DNA from: Thermoproteota archaeon
Lineage (GTDB): Archaea > Korarchaeota > Korarchaeia > Korarchaeales > Korarchaeaceae
Assembly: GCA_027492205.1 (NCBI GenBank)
Contig: JAOZFN010000007.1
Location: 303,112-367,111, forward strand
Length of the DNA stretch: 64,000 bases
Direction of reading: 5' to 3'
Shown here one piece after another: positions 18,966 to 28,554 of this stretch. A program made the position numbers and the translations under genes. Position 1 is the first letter of the stretch; each line of letters begins with the position of its first letter. Below the pieces are notes generated by a model. The model made no database searches. It worked only from the letters and a program-made list of their open reading frames with translations, and had not been told where the DNA came from.

Positions 18966-19014
18966 TAGGTGAGCACCTTTATCTTTCTTTCGGACTTATC
19001 GACTAGAATTACCT

Positions 19015-19353
19015 TTAACCTATCGATGCGCAAATCCTACGGAGCGCCCTCTCCGTCCTCTCATCTACATGCTGCGTGATGTGCAGAATTACGGCCTCCC
19101 TGCTGTAGAGTTCTCTTAGAGCTATGGCCTGATCGATTCCCGAGTAAAATCTCGAGTCAAGCTTTACCTCCACCGACAACCTCCCGCCGCTCTCGGAGAG
19201 GTCTACCTCGACGTCCGGATACTGGCTCGATCTCAGGATGGCCCTTATCTCAAGCGGGAGACTGGCGGCCTTGGCTCTGGCCGCAATGACAGCTTGGATC
19301 CGTCTCTCGTCTCGGAGCGCGCATATGTCGTCGATTGAGGAATCGAACCTGCG
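19015..19353 (-). pseudogene. Nuclease-like ORF without canonical start, not in the supplied ORF track
   Basis: Open minus-strand frame DDICALRDERRIQAVIAARAKAASLPLEIRAILRSSQYPDVEVDLSESGGRLSVEVKLDSRFYSGIDQAIALRELYSREAVILHITQ. Confidence 0.5.
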
Positions 19354-19571
19354 TTAGCAATTCGAGTGGGGAGGGGGACATCGTGCTAGTCTGTTCGGTC
19401 TATTTTGTGATTGAGTTGCGCTCTCCGGCGTCTCGCCCCGAGTCTCTCTGCATGAGTCCCTCTATTCCCCTTGAGGACGCTCGACTCACGTGGGTCTGCG
19501 GGTTGGCGGGGGAGTCGGTCAGATGAAGGGCTGGGTGGAAGGGACGCTCGGCTACGTGGGAACTTTTATTT

Positions 19572-19583
19572 GTGGGTAGTGGG
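19572..19583. promoter_or_regulatory. GTGGGTAGTGGG upstream of AbrB antitoxin; reverse complement of 13352-13363
   Basis: Direct reading. Confidence 0.55.
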
Positions 19584-19594
19584 AAAATCAATCT

Positions 19595-19882
19595 GTGGGA
19601 GAAATGGTTGAGATGCTGAGGGTGGACAGGAGGGGGCGTGTGCTCATACCCTCCAGGGTCAGGAGGGAGCTCGGGATAGGCAGGGCCGTCCTCATGAGAG
19701 TCCAGGGAGGCAAGATCGTGCTGGAACCCGTCAAGGATCCGGTGGACGACCTCCGCGAGCTCGTGACAAGAGGGCCGGAGAGCGTGGCCTCCGAGCTGAG
19801 GGGGCTCAGGAGGGCCGCCGAGGAGGAGGGCCTGGGCGAGGTGAGGAGGAGGTGGGGCGGCGACTCGTCGAGGCGGACCTGA
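19595..19882 (+). CDS. vapB: AbrB-family antitoxin (VapB)
   Basis: MVEMLRVDRRGRVLIPSRVRRELGIGRAVLMRVQGGKIVLEPV. Confidence 0.85.
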   Translation: MGEMVEMLRVDRRGRVLIPSRVRRELGIGRAVLMRVQGGKIVLEPVKDPVDDLRELVTRGPESVASELRGLRRAAEEEGLGEVRRRWGGDSSRRT

Positions 19883-20274
19883 TACTCTCGGCGATACTGC
19901 CGGGGGACCCCCTGGGGGAGGTGTCCAGGGAGGCCCTGTACTCGCTCGGCGGGGCCGCCCTGTCCCCCTACGCGCTCGTCGAGCTCGACCTGCTGGTCAG
20001 GTCCGGGAGGCTGGGGGTCAGGGACGAGGGGGCCTTCTTCTCGGCGCTCGGGAACCTGCTGGGGCTGGCTGGCCTTCGACCGCTGCCCCCCGAGCCGCGG
20101 TACCACGCGAGGGCCGCCGGGCTCAGGTCCGAGTACCCTGAGCTGACGTTCTTCGACAGCCTTCACGCCGCCGTGGCCGTGGAGGGGGGTTACAGGATAG
20201 TCAGCTACGACCGGGTGTACGACGCCGTAGATGGGTTGGAGAGGGTGGACCCCAGGTCTCTGGCGCGGGGGTGA
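19852..20274 (+). CDS. vapC: PIN-domain toxin (VapC)
   Basis: LVEADLILSAILPGDPLGEV...LTFFDSLHAAVAVEGGYRIVSYDRVYD. Confidence 0.8.
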   Translation: MGRRLVEADLILSAILPGDPLGEVSREALYSLGGAALSPYALVELDLLVRSGRLGVRDEGAFFSALGNLLGLAGLRPLPPEPRYHARAAGLRSEYPELTFFDSLHAAVAVEGGYRIVSYDRVYDAVDGLERVDPRSLARG

Positions 20275-20422
20275 GGGGCCCTCCTCCTCAGGGGCGGTCC
20301 GATGGATCCCGGCTTGAAGGACTCAAGAGGGGAGACGTCTCGAAGCCCGCCCCGCCCAGCTGCGGGGACGGGGAGCGCCCCGATGGACGGTCTCGAATTG
20401 GGCGGTCGGCCGTCCTCGTGGA

Positions 20423-21403
20423 TCAGTCGAGGTCCCTGTGCTCGAGGATCAGGAGTGAGAGCAGGACGCTCAACACCAGGGTGAGGTGCATCGATAGGAA
20501 GGCGGTCTCCGGGCTTGGCCTGAAGCCCACCAGCTCGGCTCCTTGGGGGGAGCGGTTCAGCCAGTGGGTCAGCGCCAGCCTGGCGTCGTTCTCGAAGTTG
20601 AGGTAGAAGAGGCTCTCGGCCACCCTCCTGCCCATTCCGCCGGGGATGATCGTCGGCAGCAGGCTGGAGCCCATTGCAACGCCGAAGTAGTAGCCTAGAA
20701 CGCCCAGTATGGGCAGGAAGCTCCTCTTGGTGAAGACCGATATGAGCAGGGTGACCCCGGCAACGACCATGCAGTACTCCCACGTGACGAGCACCATCTT
20801 GGCCAGGTCGTCCGAGAGCAGCTGGAGGGCCTTGGCAACTCCGGAGGGCGACGGAAAGAAGGCCGCGGAGAACAGGGCGGCGATGCCGATGTAGGTGACC
20901 GCGACCAGGCCAAGGGTCGCGAGGGAGAAGACGAGGAGCTTGGATGCGACGACGACGCTCCTCAGGGTCGGCTTCGTGGCAATCACGTTGAGGGAGCCTG
21001 AGCTCCTACCTCCCGCTATGAACTCGCTCACGACAATCGCGACCACGACCAGGGAGGGGAGGCTGAGCCAGTAGCCGGAGGCGAGGTCCAGCAGCCCGCC
21101 TACGATCCCCCTCTCGAATCCCCTTCCCAGCAGGTCGACGATGTCCGACACGCTCCTGCCGGGGTAGGTCAGCCTCAGGAGCTCGGCGTTCTGGGGCGCG
21201 GCGGGGAGGAGGGAGAGCCCCGCGATGTAGACGACGATCCCCAGGGGTGTCAGCATTATCACCAGGTAGGCCGCGAACCTCCCGCTGGCGAGGGTGAGCC
21301 TGGCCTCCAGCGGGATCAGCCTCGCGAGCTTCACCAGCTCCTCCCTTGCCGAGCAGCCTCTGAACCTCTCCAAGAAGGGCGAGGTCAACTCAGCTCCCCT
21401 CAC
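20423..21403 (-). CDS. ABC-2 type transporter permease
   Basis: Multi-TM, immediately downstream of ABC ATPase (overlap). Confidence 0.75.
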   Translation of the reverse strand: MRGAELTSPFLERFRGCSAREELVKLARLIPLEARLTLASGRFAAYLVIMLTPLGIVVYIAGLSLLPAAPQNAELLRLTYPGRSVSDIVDLLGRGFERGIVGGLLDLASGYWLSLPSLVVVAIVVSEFIAGGRSSGSLNVIATKPTLRSVVVASKLLVFSLATLGLVAVTYIGIAALFSAAFFPSPSGVAKALQLLSDDLAKMVLVTWEYCMVVAGVTLLISVFTKRSFLPILGVLGYYFGVAMGSSLLPTIIPGGMGRRVAESLFYLNFENDARLALTHWLNRSPQGAELVGFRPSPETAFLSMHLTLVLSVLLSLLILEHRDLD

Positions 21404-22304
21404 CCACGATCCTCACGAAGGCCTCCATCAGCCCGCCTCGTGTCGAGAACCGCCTGAGGACGAGTCCCTCGTCGAGCACGAACCTAAGTATCTCCCGCTG
21501 GACCTCCCTGGCTGCCTCGCGTTCGGGCCGGACGATCAGCCTGCTTCCGATCCTGCTGACCTCGACGCCCAGTCTCTTGAGGTGGGCCTCCAGCGCATCC
21601 GACCTGTCGACGCTCACCTCGAACGTCGGCGTCTCGCCGGCGAGTTCGTCAACGGGCCCACAGCCCCTCACCCGGCCCTCGAGCATGATGGCGGCGTGGT
21701 CCACTATCAGCTCGGCCTCGCTGAGGACGTGCGTCGACACCAGGGTCGTTATCCCTTCCCCCCTCGAGAGCTCCCTGATCTTGTTCATCACCTCCAGCCT
21801 GCCCATGACGTCTAGGTTCTGCGTGGGCTCGTCGAGTACGACCACGTCGGGGCTTCCCATCAGGGCCTGGGCCACTCCGAGCCTGCGCTTCATCCCTGCC
21901 GAGAGGTTTCCGAACCTCTCGCGCTCCCAATCCTTGAGCCCTATCCACTCGAGCATCCTCGACGCCTCTTCCCTGGCCTCTTCCCTGCTCATCCCCCACA
22001 GCAGGCCCACGTACTCGAGGAAGTCCATCAGCCTCCACCTTCCGTCTATGGAGAAGTCCTCTGGGAGGTATCCTATGTGTCTCCTGGCCCCTATGCTGCC
22101 GGCCGGGTATCCCATCACCGTCACCGACCCCCTGCTCGGCTTTAGGAGCCCCACGATGACCTTTATGGTCGTCGACTTCCCCGCCCCGTTTGGGCCGAAT
22201 AGCCCGAACACGGATCCCCTGGGAACCTCAAAGGTCGCGTCTCTCACGGCGGGGAAGTCACCGTAGTACTTCGCGAGGCCCTTCACCTCTATTGCGGGCG
22301 TCAC
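21390..22304 (-). CDS. ABC transporter ATP-binding protein
   Basis: FGLFGPNGAGKSTTIKVIVGL, LSAGMKRRLGVAQALMGSPDVVVLDEPTQNLD. Confidence 0.95.
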   Translation of the reverse strand: MTPAIEVKGLAKYYGDFPAVRDATFEVPRGSVFGLFGPNGAGKSTTIKVIVGLLKPSRGSVTVMGYPAGSIGARRHIGYLPEDFSIDGRWRLMDFLEYVGLLWGMSREEAREEASRMLEWIGLKDWERERFGNLSAGMKRRLGVAQALMGSPDVVVLDEPTQNLDVMGRLEVMNKIRELSRGEGITTLVSTHVLSEAELIVDHAAIMLEGRVRGCGPVDELAGETPTFEVSVDRSDALEAHLKRLGVEVSRIGSRLIVRPEREAAREVQREILRFVLDEGLVLRRFSTRGGLMEAFVRIVGEGS

Positions 22305-23596
22305 CTCTGTGACCTCCCTCCAGCACCCCCTCTCCTCGCCAGAAGGACGGTCAGGACCGTCGTCAGCGCGGGAAATGTGGAGAGGAAGGCGACGTAGTAG
22401 GGCCAGTATATGCTAACCTCCCGTCCGATCTCGCTCTTGAGGGAGACCACCCGGGCTCTCGTCGCGTTTGCCTCGGAGACGATCATCCTGTAGAGGATGC
22501 CGCTCACCGAATCATAATACGCCTTGATCCTGACATCCTCGCCTCGGCTGGAGAAGACCGCCGCCCTCCTGACGGCCCCCAGGAAGAAGTACCTTCCGTC
22601 ACCGTCGCGTGCGAGCTGGCGCCCTGAGACGTTCAGTTCTTCCACCGAGGGGTCGATCCAGTAGGGAATTGGCTCTCCACCCTGAATCGCCAGTCCGATC
22701 CTGGGGTCCATTCTCAGCGTCTCCATCTCTACCTCGTTCCCCACCTCGAGCCTCCCAACCAGCAGGTGGTCTTCCTCCCTCCCCTCGAGCCACAGGTATG
22801 TCCTGCCGCTGGAGACCGGCCTGAGGGTCCGATTTCCCAGGTCCTCCATTGTGACCTCGTCGAACCTCATGAGGAAGGGTCCGCACTCGTCGGCTCGCCC
22901 GGAGTTCTCCGAGGCTAGTGCGTGGATCGCCAGCGAGGCGATCAGGAGGGCTGAGATCAGGGCGACGATCAGGTGAGCCCTCCTCCTCCCCGAGGCGTAC
23001 CTGATCAGTAAGTAGGAGAGAAGCGGCAGCAGTATCGTGGAGGCCAACGAGAGGATTGTCGATCTCACCACCCCTCTCGGCAGGCTCGATTCCCCGGGCA
23101 GGACGAGCGTGTATCTGTCCTCGCCCTCGAAGCGCAGGTTTAGCGCTGGTCCCCCGCTCGCGTGGACCACCACGCTGAGCGTGGGGGACACCCTGACGAG
23201 CTTGCCGCCGGCTCCCGGCTCGCCGAACACGAGTCCCTCCCAGTGGATCAGGCCTGGAGTCGACAGGTTCTGCTGGAGCTTGTCCCCCTGGAGGGTGGAT
23301 CCGTTCACCTCCAGCGGGAGCCCGTCGTTCCCCCCAGCCAGCTCGACCAGCGATATCTGGCTCGGATCGAATGTGACCTCCAGAAAGAGGAGGGCCATGG
23401 AGGGCTCGTAGTCGTCCTCGGAATATTCCAGGGGCGGCTCGACGATCATCCTGACCGTGACGTTTACCCCTGCTCCGGAGAAGTTCTGGCTGGAGACAAT
23501 GGGCTCATATCCGACCCCGGGGTGCGTCGTCGCCTGTATGGCTGTCAGGGCTGTGGCGATGGATAGTAGAACTAGAACAAATTTGGGAGACGTCAT
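22301..23596 (-). CDS. Membrane-anchored extracellular protein associated with ABC transporter
   Basis: N-terminal signal/TM, internal and C-terminal TM segments; 4-nt overlap with ABC ATPase. Confidence 0.6.
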   Translation of the reverse strand: MTSPKFVLVLLSIATALTAIQATTHPGVGYEPIVSSQNFSGAGVNVTVRMIVEPPLEYSEDDYEPSMALLFLEVTFDPSQISLVELAGGNDGLPLEVNGSTLQGDKLQQNLSTPGLIHWEGLVFGEPGAGGKLVRVSPTLSVVVHASGGPALNLRFEGEDRYTLVLPGESSLPRGVVRSTILSLASTILLPLLSYLLIRYASGRRRAHLIVALISALLIASLAIHALASENSGRADECGPFLMRFDEVTMEDLGNRTLRPVSSGRTYLWLEGREEDHLLVGRLEVGNEVEMETLRMDPRIGLAIQGGEPIPYWIDPSVEELNVSGRQLARDGDGRYFFLGAVRRAAVFSSRGEDVRIKAYYDSVSGILYRMIVSEANATRARVVSLKSEIGREVSIYWPYYVAFLSTFPALTTVLTVLLARRGGAGGRSQR

Positions 23597-23708
23597 CGGG
23601 TTTCTCTACCGCCGAAGGGCCCTAATAAAAGTGGTTCTGGCGGGGAGATCGCTCGAAAGGCGGATTCTCCTGTAGAGTGCTGTCTCAACGCGCTCATCCG
23701 GTGAGGCG

Positions 23709-25841
23709 CTACAGCACTTCGAGGATCTCCGAGTAGAGTGGCTTCAGTCTGGCTCTGGCCTCTACTTCGTCTAGGTGAGTTCCAGAGGCCGCTGCAAGAG
23801 CCCTGAGCACGTCTAGGTCGTATTCAGGCCTTTTCCCCTCGCCCCTCCCCGCCTCTCGGTACTGCTCGGGCAGGGGGGGCCATGTCGCCTCGGCGTACTT
23901 CCGGAACACCGAGTCCAGTCGCTCCACCACCTCGGGGTCGCCGAGGTCGGGCACCCGCATCGCGCGGAGGTGCCACACGTAGATGTGGCCGAACGCCCCC
24001 TCCACCGTCGTGAACATCGCCCTCAACCAGGCGACGGCGAAGGTGCTGTTCAGCCAGGCGCAGAGCGCCCTCTCCCTCCGGGGGTCCAGCCTGACCATGT
24101 GCGCCCTCGAGGAGGCTATTACCCGGGGGCTCCAAGTCGCGACGAGCGGCGTCGAGTCGAACCTCACGGCCTCGGGAACCAAGAGACGGCCACCTCTCTC
24201 CCTGTAGAACCTCTCGGCGTCTGCAGACTTTGGAGAGATCCTCTGGGCCAGGCGTGGGTCGAACTCGAGCCTGCCGAACGCCTCCCTGCCGGCGCTGCTC
24301 AAGATCATCAGCGCCCCCTCAGGGGAGTGGACGAACCTGGAGGAGAACTCGCGCCCCCTGAACCTCCTCGGGTTGGTCACCCTGAGGCCGGACGCGTCCG
24401 CGAGCCTCGTGAGCCTCGTCCTGAGGCCGGGCAGCCGCCCCCCGGTCATGCGCACGACGAGGCGCTCCACCATTTGGGGAAGCCCCAGGACGGGCGACAG
24501 GTTCCAGACGAACTCCTCCACCAGCCCGCGCCGAACGAGCCGGACCTCCGCCTCGGCGCGGCCGGCCCTCGTGATCCCCTGAGACCCCCTCCCGACGAGC
24601 CTCGCGACCTCGGCCGCGAGCAGGGCGCCCTCCAGGGGGGTCTCGGGCTGCCTCCTGAGGATCACCACGGCCGTCGGCGGGGGCGCGCCGCCCGCGGCCC
24701 CACCCCCTGCCTCGCCTTCCCCGCCCCCCAGCTTCCTCGCCACCACCAGCACCTCGGAGAGCTGGGTGGACTGGCTGAGGCTCTCACCGCCTCTGGGCAC
24801 CACGACGCACTCGAGGTGGTAGCCTGAGACCAGCGCGGCCCTCATCAGGAGGTACGCGGCCCCCTCGAGCGCCGCCCTGGGGAGGACCAGCGCCACCCTC
24901 CCGCCCGGCCTGAGGTGCCTGTCGGCCAGGAAGAAGAAGGGGAGCGCCGCCCCGGCCCTGAGTGGATCCACGCTCCCCCTGGTGAAGGTGCGCCCCTCCC
25001 CGACGAGTGCCCCGTAGATCCGCCTAACCCCCTCCCTCTCCACGGCGGAGGTCTCGACGTCTCTGACCAGGCGGGTGTACTCCGACCAGAGCCTCCGAAA
25101 TCCCTGGGGGGTGGTCGCGTAGTCGAATATCCTGGGCCTTGATCCCCCCCTCCCCGGGGCGGTGGTCCGGGAGAACGGGGGGTTCATTATCACGAGGTCG
25201 AACCTGGGAACGCGAACCTCAGCGGGGGGGAGATCTCGCCCCTCGAGGCCTCCCCACCAGAGGTCCAGAGATCCCAGCGAGCCCGACTCGTCCACCGGGA
25301 GGTGTCGCAGGACGACCCGTGTGTCGGAGCCCTTCCCCCGCGAGGTCAGGAACTCCCTCGCCGCTCTCAGGGCGTCCGCAGAGGCGTCAAACCCCCACAG
25401 GCACCCGCCCGGTCTGCCCCCGCCGCCCTCTCGACTGGGGTGCGCCTCCCCACCCCGCGCCGGCCCCTCGCCGGCCAGCCGCGAGAGTGTCTCGAGGGCG
25501 GCGTGGGACGCCACCAGGAGCACCCCCTCGCCGCAGGCGAAGTCGCACACCCAGAGGCCCCCGTCGGGATTCTCCGGGGGCCAGCCGTCTCCTGGGGAGA
25601 AGATCGCCAGGAAGGCCAGGAGGTACGCTATCGGCTCCCTCGTGTAGAAGGCCGCGTAGCCCTTCCTGGCGATCTGGTCTCCCGGGGGTCGGCGCGGGCG
25701 GGGACCCCCTCGTTCCCCGGTCGTCCCTCCCCCGGCGGACCCGCGATTCCACCGGCTGGCGAGTTCCGCCAGCGCGTCTGCTGCCGCGGCGGAGGTTGGA
25801 TCGCCGGGCGGGGCCTCACCCGGGGCGAGCTCAGGGGACAT
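23709..25841 (-). CDS. N6-adenine DNA methylase (orphan candidate)
   Basis: VCDFACGEGVLLVASH and FDLVIMNPPFSRTT; start chosen at ATG 25841 (MSPELAPG...) because upstream frame looks non-coding. Confidence 0.75.
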   Translation of the reverse strand: MSPELAPGEAPPGDPTSAAAADALAELASRWNRGSAGGGTTGERGGPRPRRPPGDQIARKGYAAFYTREPIAYLLAFLAIFSPGDGWPPENPDGGLWVCDFACGEGVLLVASHAALETLSRLAGEGPARGGEAHPSREGGGGRPGGCLWGFDASADALRAAREFLTSRGKGSDTRVVLRHLPVDESGSLGSLDLWWGGLEGRDLPPAEVRVPRFDLVIMNPPFSRTTAPGRGGSRPRIFDYATTPQGFRRLWSEYTRLVRDVETSAVEREGVRRIYGALVGEGRTFTRGSVDPLRAGAALPFFFLADRHLRPGGRVALVLPRAALEGAAYLLMRAALVSGYHLECVVVPRGGESLSQSTQLSEVLVVARKLGGGEGEAGGGAAGGAPPPTAVVILRRQPETPLEGALLAAEVARLVGRGSQGITRAGRAEAEVRLVRRGLVEEFVWNLSPVLGLPQMVERLVVRMTGGRLPGLRTRLTRLADASGLRVTNPRRFRGREFSSRFVHSPEGALMILSSAGREAFGRLEFDPRLAQRISPKSADAERFYRERGGRLLVPEAVRFDSTPLVATWSPRVIASSRAHMVRLDPRRERALCAWLNSTFAVAWLRAMFTTVEGAFGHIYVWHLRAMRVPDLGDPEVVERLDSVFRKYAEATWPPLPEQYREAGRGEGKRPEYDLDVLRALAAASGTHLDEVEARARLKPLYSEILEVL

Positions 25842-26379
25842 GGTGGACTCCCCCTCTGAGGGGGCGGCCGACGACCCGCCCCGGGGGACGCCCAGGCGGC
25901 GGATGGGTGACCTATGCGGGGCGAGCGGGGAGTTCAATGGGTCCCGCCTGACCCCGCGCGGGGATTGATAATAGCCTTCTCGGCGGCTGAAGTTCCCGCG
26001 GGCGCGAATCCCGGGAGTGGATCTCCTGCTCACTGCCTCAGGGGCTCCTCGATCTCTCGGAAGAACCTCCTCTCCCTCCGCCGAAACTCCCACAGCGGGG
26101 CGGCGGAGAGCTGCGAGCGAATGACCTGTGGGACCTTCTTTACGTTGAATGATACTACCACATTTGACATTTTCCTGTATAACCCATTGAACACAAAAAG
26201 CCTTGCTATTTAAGGATCGTGGTGAAAGATCCGACGCCTGCGCGCCCCTCTGGCCGCGCCCGGTCGCGTCCATCCCGTAGAGGTATATCTCCGTTTTCTT
26301 TGCTGTAGATTGCCAAGATTCGGGTCTTGGGGATCGCTTCACACCGCTGACGCCGGGGCCGCGACTTGCTTTATAACCT

Positions 26380-27249
26380 GTGGGCGGCCCGATTGCCGCA
26401 TGCTGCAGGGAGGTGATCGCCTTTTCCGGTGGAGGGGAGAGGCACCCGCTGGCGTTCCCCAGGGTGTTCAAGGCGGGAGGCCGCAGGGTGCTAGAGGTAT
26501 CGGTCCTCCTCGATAATCGGCCCGGCGCCATGGCCGGGGTCGCCAGCTATTTGGGGGAGAGGGGGGTGAACATCCTCTCGGGCGTCCACCACCATGTCGC
26601 TGAGGGCTGGGAGGACGAGGGGTGGTGGTGCTTCTTCGTGGAGTGCGACGAGGCCGAGGTCGACCGGGTTCGAGAGTGCCTGAGAGAGCTGGGACAGCTT
26701 GAGGGCGTGAGGCGCGTTCAGGTGTCGGAGGCGAACGTGGGGGGCCTGGCGGTGGACAGACACCACTCGGTCCAGCTCATGGGCGTCGACAGGGTGGTGA
26801 CCTTCAGGACTGGGTGGATAGACGGCATATTCCGCGAGATATACAGGAGGTGGGGAGACGACGGCCGCAGGATGATCTACCTCGAGGGATACTACGGGGG
26901 CAGAAAGAGCTATGGTTTCTGGAGGGAGGCGTTCGGCCTGGAGGGCAGAGAACTCGCGGAGGCCGCCCTGGAGCTGTGGGTCGTGCTGGGCTGGGCCGAG
27001 GACGTCCGGGTCGTGGAGTTCGATCGGGCGCGGGGCGAGGCGACCGTGAGGGTGTGGGGGTCCTTTGAGGCCATCCAGCCGTCAGAAGGCCTGGTCTGCC
27101 ACTTCCTGCTCGGGGCCGTCTCGGGGTTCCTGTCGGAGATGTTCGGCAAGCCCCTGTTCGGGCAGGAGACCAAGTGTCAAGCCGCCGGGGACGAGTACTG
27201 CGAGTTCGTGATAAGGGAGAAACCGTTCGTATTTGGGAGCGTGTCCTAA
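26380..27249 (+). CDS. ACT + V4R (4-vinyl reductase) domain regulator-like protein; start uncertain
   Basis: LLDNRPGAMAGVASYLGERGVNI (ACT) and VCHFLLGAVSGFLSEMFGKPLFGQETKCQAAGDEYCEFVI (V4R). Confidence 0.75.
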   Translation: MGGPIAACCREVIAFSGGGERHPLAFPRVFKAGGRRVLEVSVLLDNRPGAMAGVASYLGERGVNILSGVHHHVAEGWEDEGWWCFFVECDEAEVDRVRECLRELGQLEGVRRVQVSEANVGGLAVDRHHSVQLMGVDRVVTFRTGWIDGIFREIYRRWGDDGRRMIYLEGYYGGRKSYGFWREAFGLEGRELAEAALELWVVLGWAEDVRVVEFDRARGEATVRVWGSFEAIQPSEGLVCHFLLGAVSGFLSEMFGKPLFGQETKCQAAGDEYCEFVIREKPFVFGSVS

Positions 27250-27480
27250 ACCGAGGGCTGCCGGACGATTGCCAGCAGAGATGCTCTAGAGCTTGCTGAG
27301 CCGCTCCACAGCCGAAACGAGTTCCGATCGAGATCGCCGCCAGCGGCCGATCCGGTGCCTATGGCAAGAATCACAAATTTGTCAAAGTTCGCGCGCGAGC
27401 CAGTGAGCGGAGGCGCGGCCCCTCCCAGGATCGCCGGCTCTCCCGGGGATCGCCCGGTGGGATCTCGGCGCACCTTTCAG

Positions 27481-28460
27481 GTCGGGATGGAATCCTCCTC
27501 TCGCGCGTGGGGTATCCACAAGGCGGTATCGGCCGTCCGGCACGCTCTCAGGGCCGCTTCCAGCGGTGAGAGGGTCCTCTATGTCTCGGTCACGCGCGGC
27601 CCCCGGCGTATCAGGGAGGCCGCGGAGCGCCTCGGAGTGGGCCTTTGGGAATTTGAGGAGCGCGGACTTCTGAGGCTCCTCCGCATCACGCCTGCCGCAA
27701 GGCAGGAGGGGGCCCAGCAAGCTCTGCTGGACTTCACAGAGGAGCTGAGGTCCTTCTCACCCGACCTGTCGTCATAGAAGGGCCGCGCTCTGTTCGCCAA
27801 CCTGTGCCTCTACACGCTTTTTGGGCCCTTCGGGGAAGGGTTCTACGGTTGGCAGAGGAGGGCGAGCTCGCCGACGTGGTCATCGCGAACGAAGAAGGAC
27901 TCGACCTCAACCCGGCTGCCAAGCAGTTCACCGTGGAGATGAGCAACGTGGTCGTCCGACTCGGCTGGGGGAAGATCGAGAACGTCCGAGTGAGGACCAT
28001 GAACATCTGAAGCGTTGGACTCGAGGTGGCCAGGCCTTCTCGGGAGTTCGTAATCTCCAAGGAGCTTGGAGGGGCCCTGGTGCTGGCCATCACCCGCAGC
28101 CTGTACGACCTCCCCGGTCGGGGAATCCCATTAGCTTGTGGTGAAGAAGCTGAAGGAACTCCTCGGAGGCGAGATCCCACGTGGATCCGTGACCGCGATA
28201 GTCGGTGGAACCGGCGCGGGCAAGGGGGAGCTGGCCGACATCTCGGCCGAGGTGCGAAACGCGGTGGGAGGGTCCACGTGCTTAGCTTCGACCTGCCATG
28301 GTCCGACGTTGAGGCGCTCCCAAGGGGTCGAAGGGCGCGGTCATGCTGGTGGAGGGGGGTCCAGCCGTCCGGGGAGTTCGTCAAGAGCGCGGTGCGTCAA
28401 GCGACCACGCGCATTGCGAGAGCCTCGGCATCAGCTGGCTGAATCTCCATCGCGGGATAT
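27481..28460 (+). pseudogene. Decayed KaiC/RecA-superfamily ATPase remnants
   Basis: HALRAASSGERVLYVSVTRGPRRIREAAERLG; later LLGGEIPRGSVTAIVGGTGAGKGELA (Walker A) in a different frame; RVHVLSFDLPW in a third frame. Confidence 0.5.
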
Positions 28461-28467
28461 TGCGAAT

Positions 28468-28554
28468 GAGAACCCCCGAGGGTGGGAGTGCGATCTGGGC
28501 CTGGTTGCCCAAGACCAAACCGCATCCGCCTTGCGGGCGGAGTTGCCCTCCCGA
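28468..28554 (-). ncRNA. Structured small RNA, copy A
   Basis: Minus-strand TCGGGAGGGCAACTCCGCC...CTCCCACCCTCGGGGGTTCTC; homologous to 32059-32144; TTTAAATA at 28575-28582 upstream. Confidence 0.65.

Noticed and set aside
24915-25951. Several long plus-strand ORFs opposite the methylase
   Set aside because: Shadow ORFs from GC-rich third-position bias; Pro/Arg-rich with no motif
25842-26531. N-terminal part of the 940-aa methylase ORF
   Set aside because: Low-complexity Arg/Pro-rich, crosses AT-rich intergenic sequence and the V4R gene start; methylase start placed at 25841
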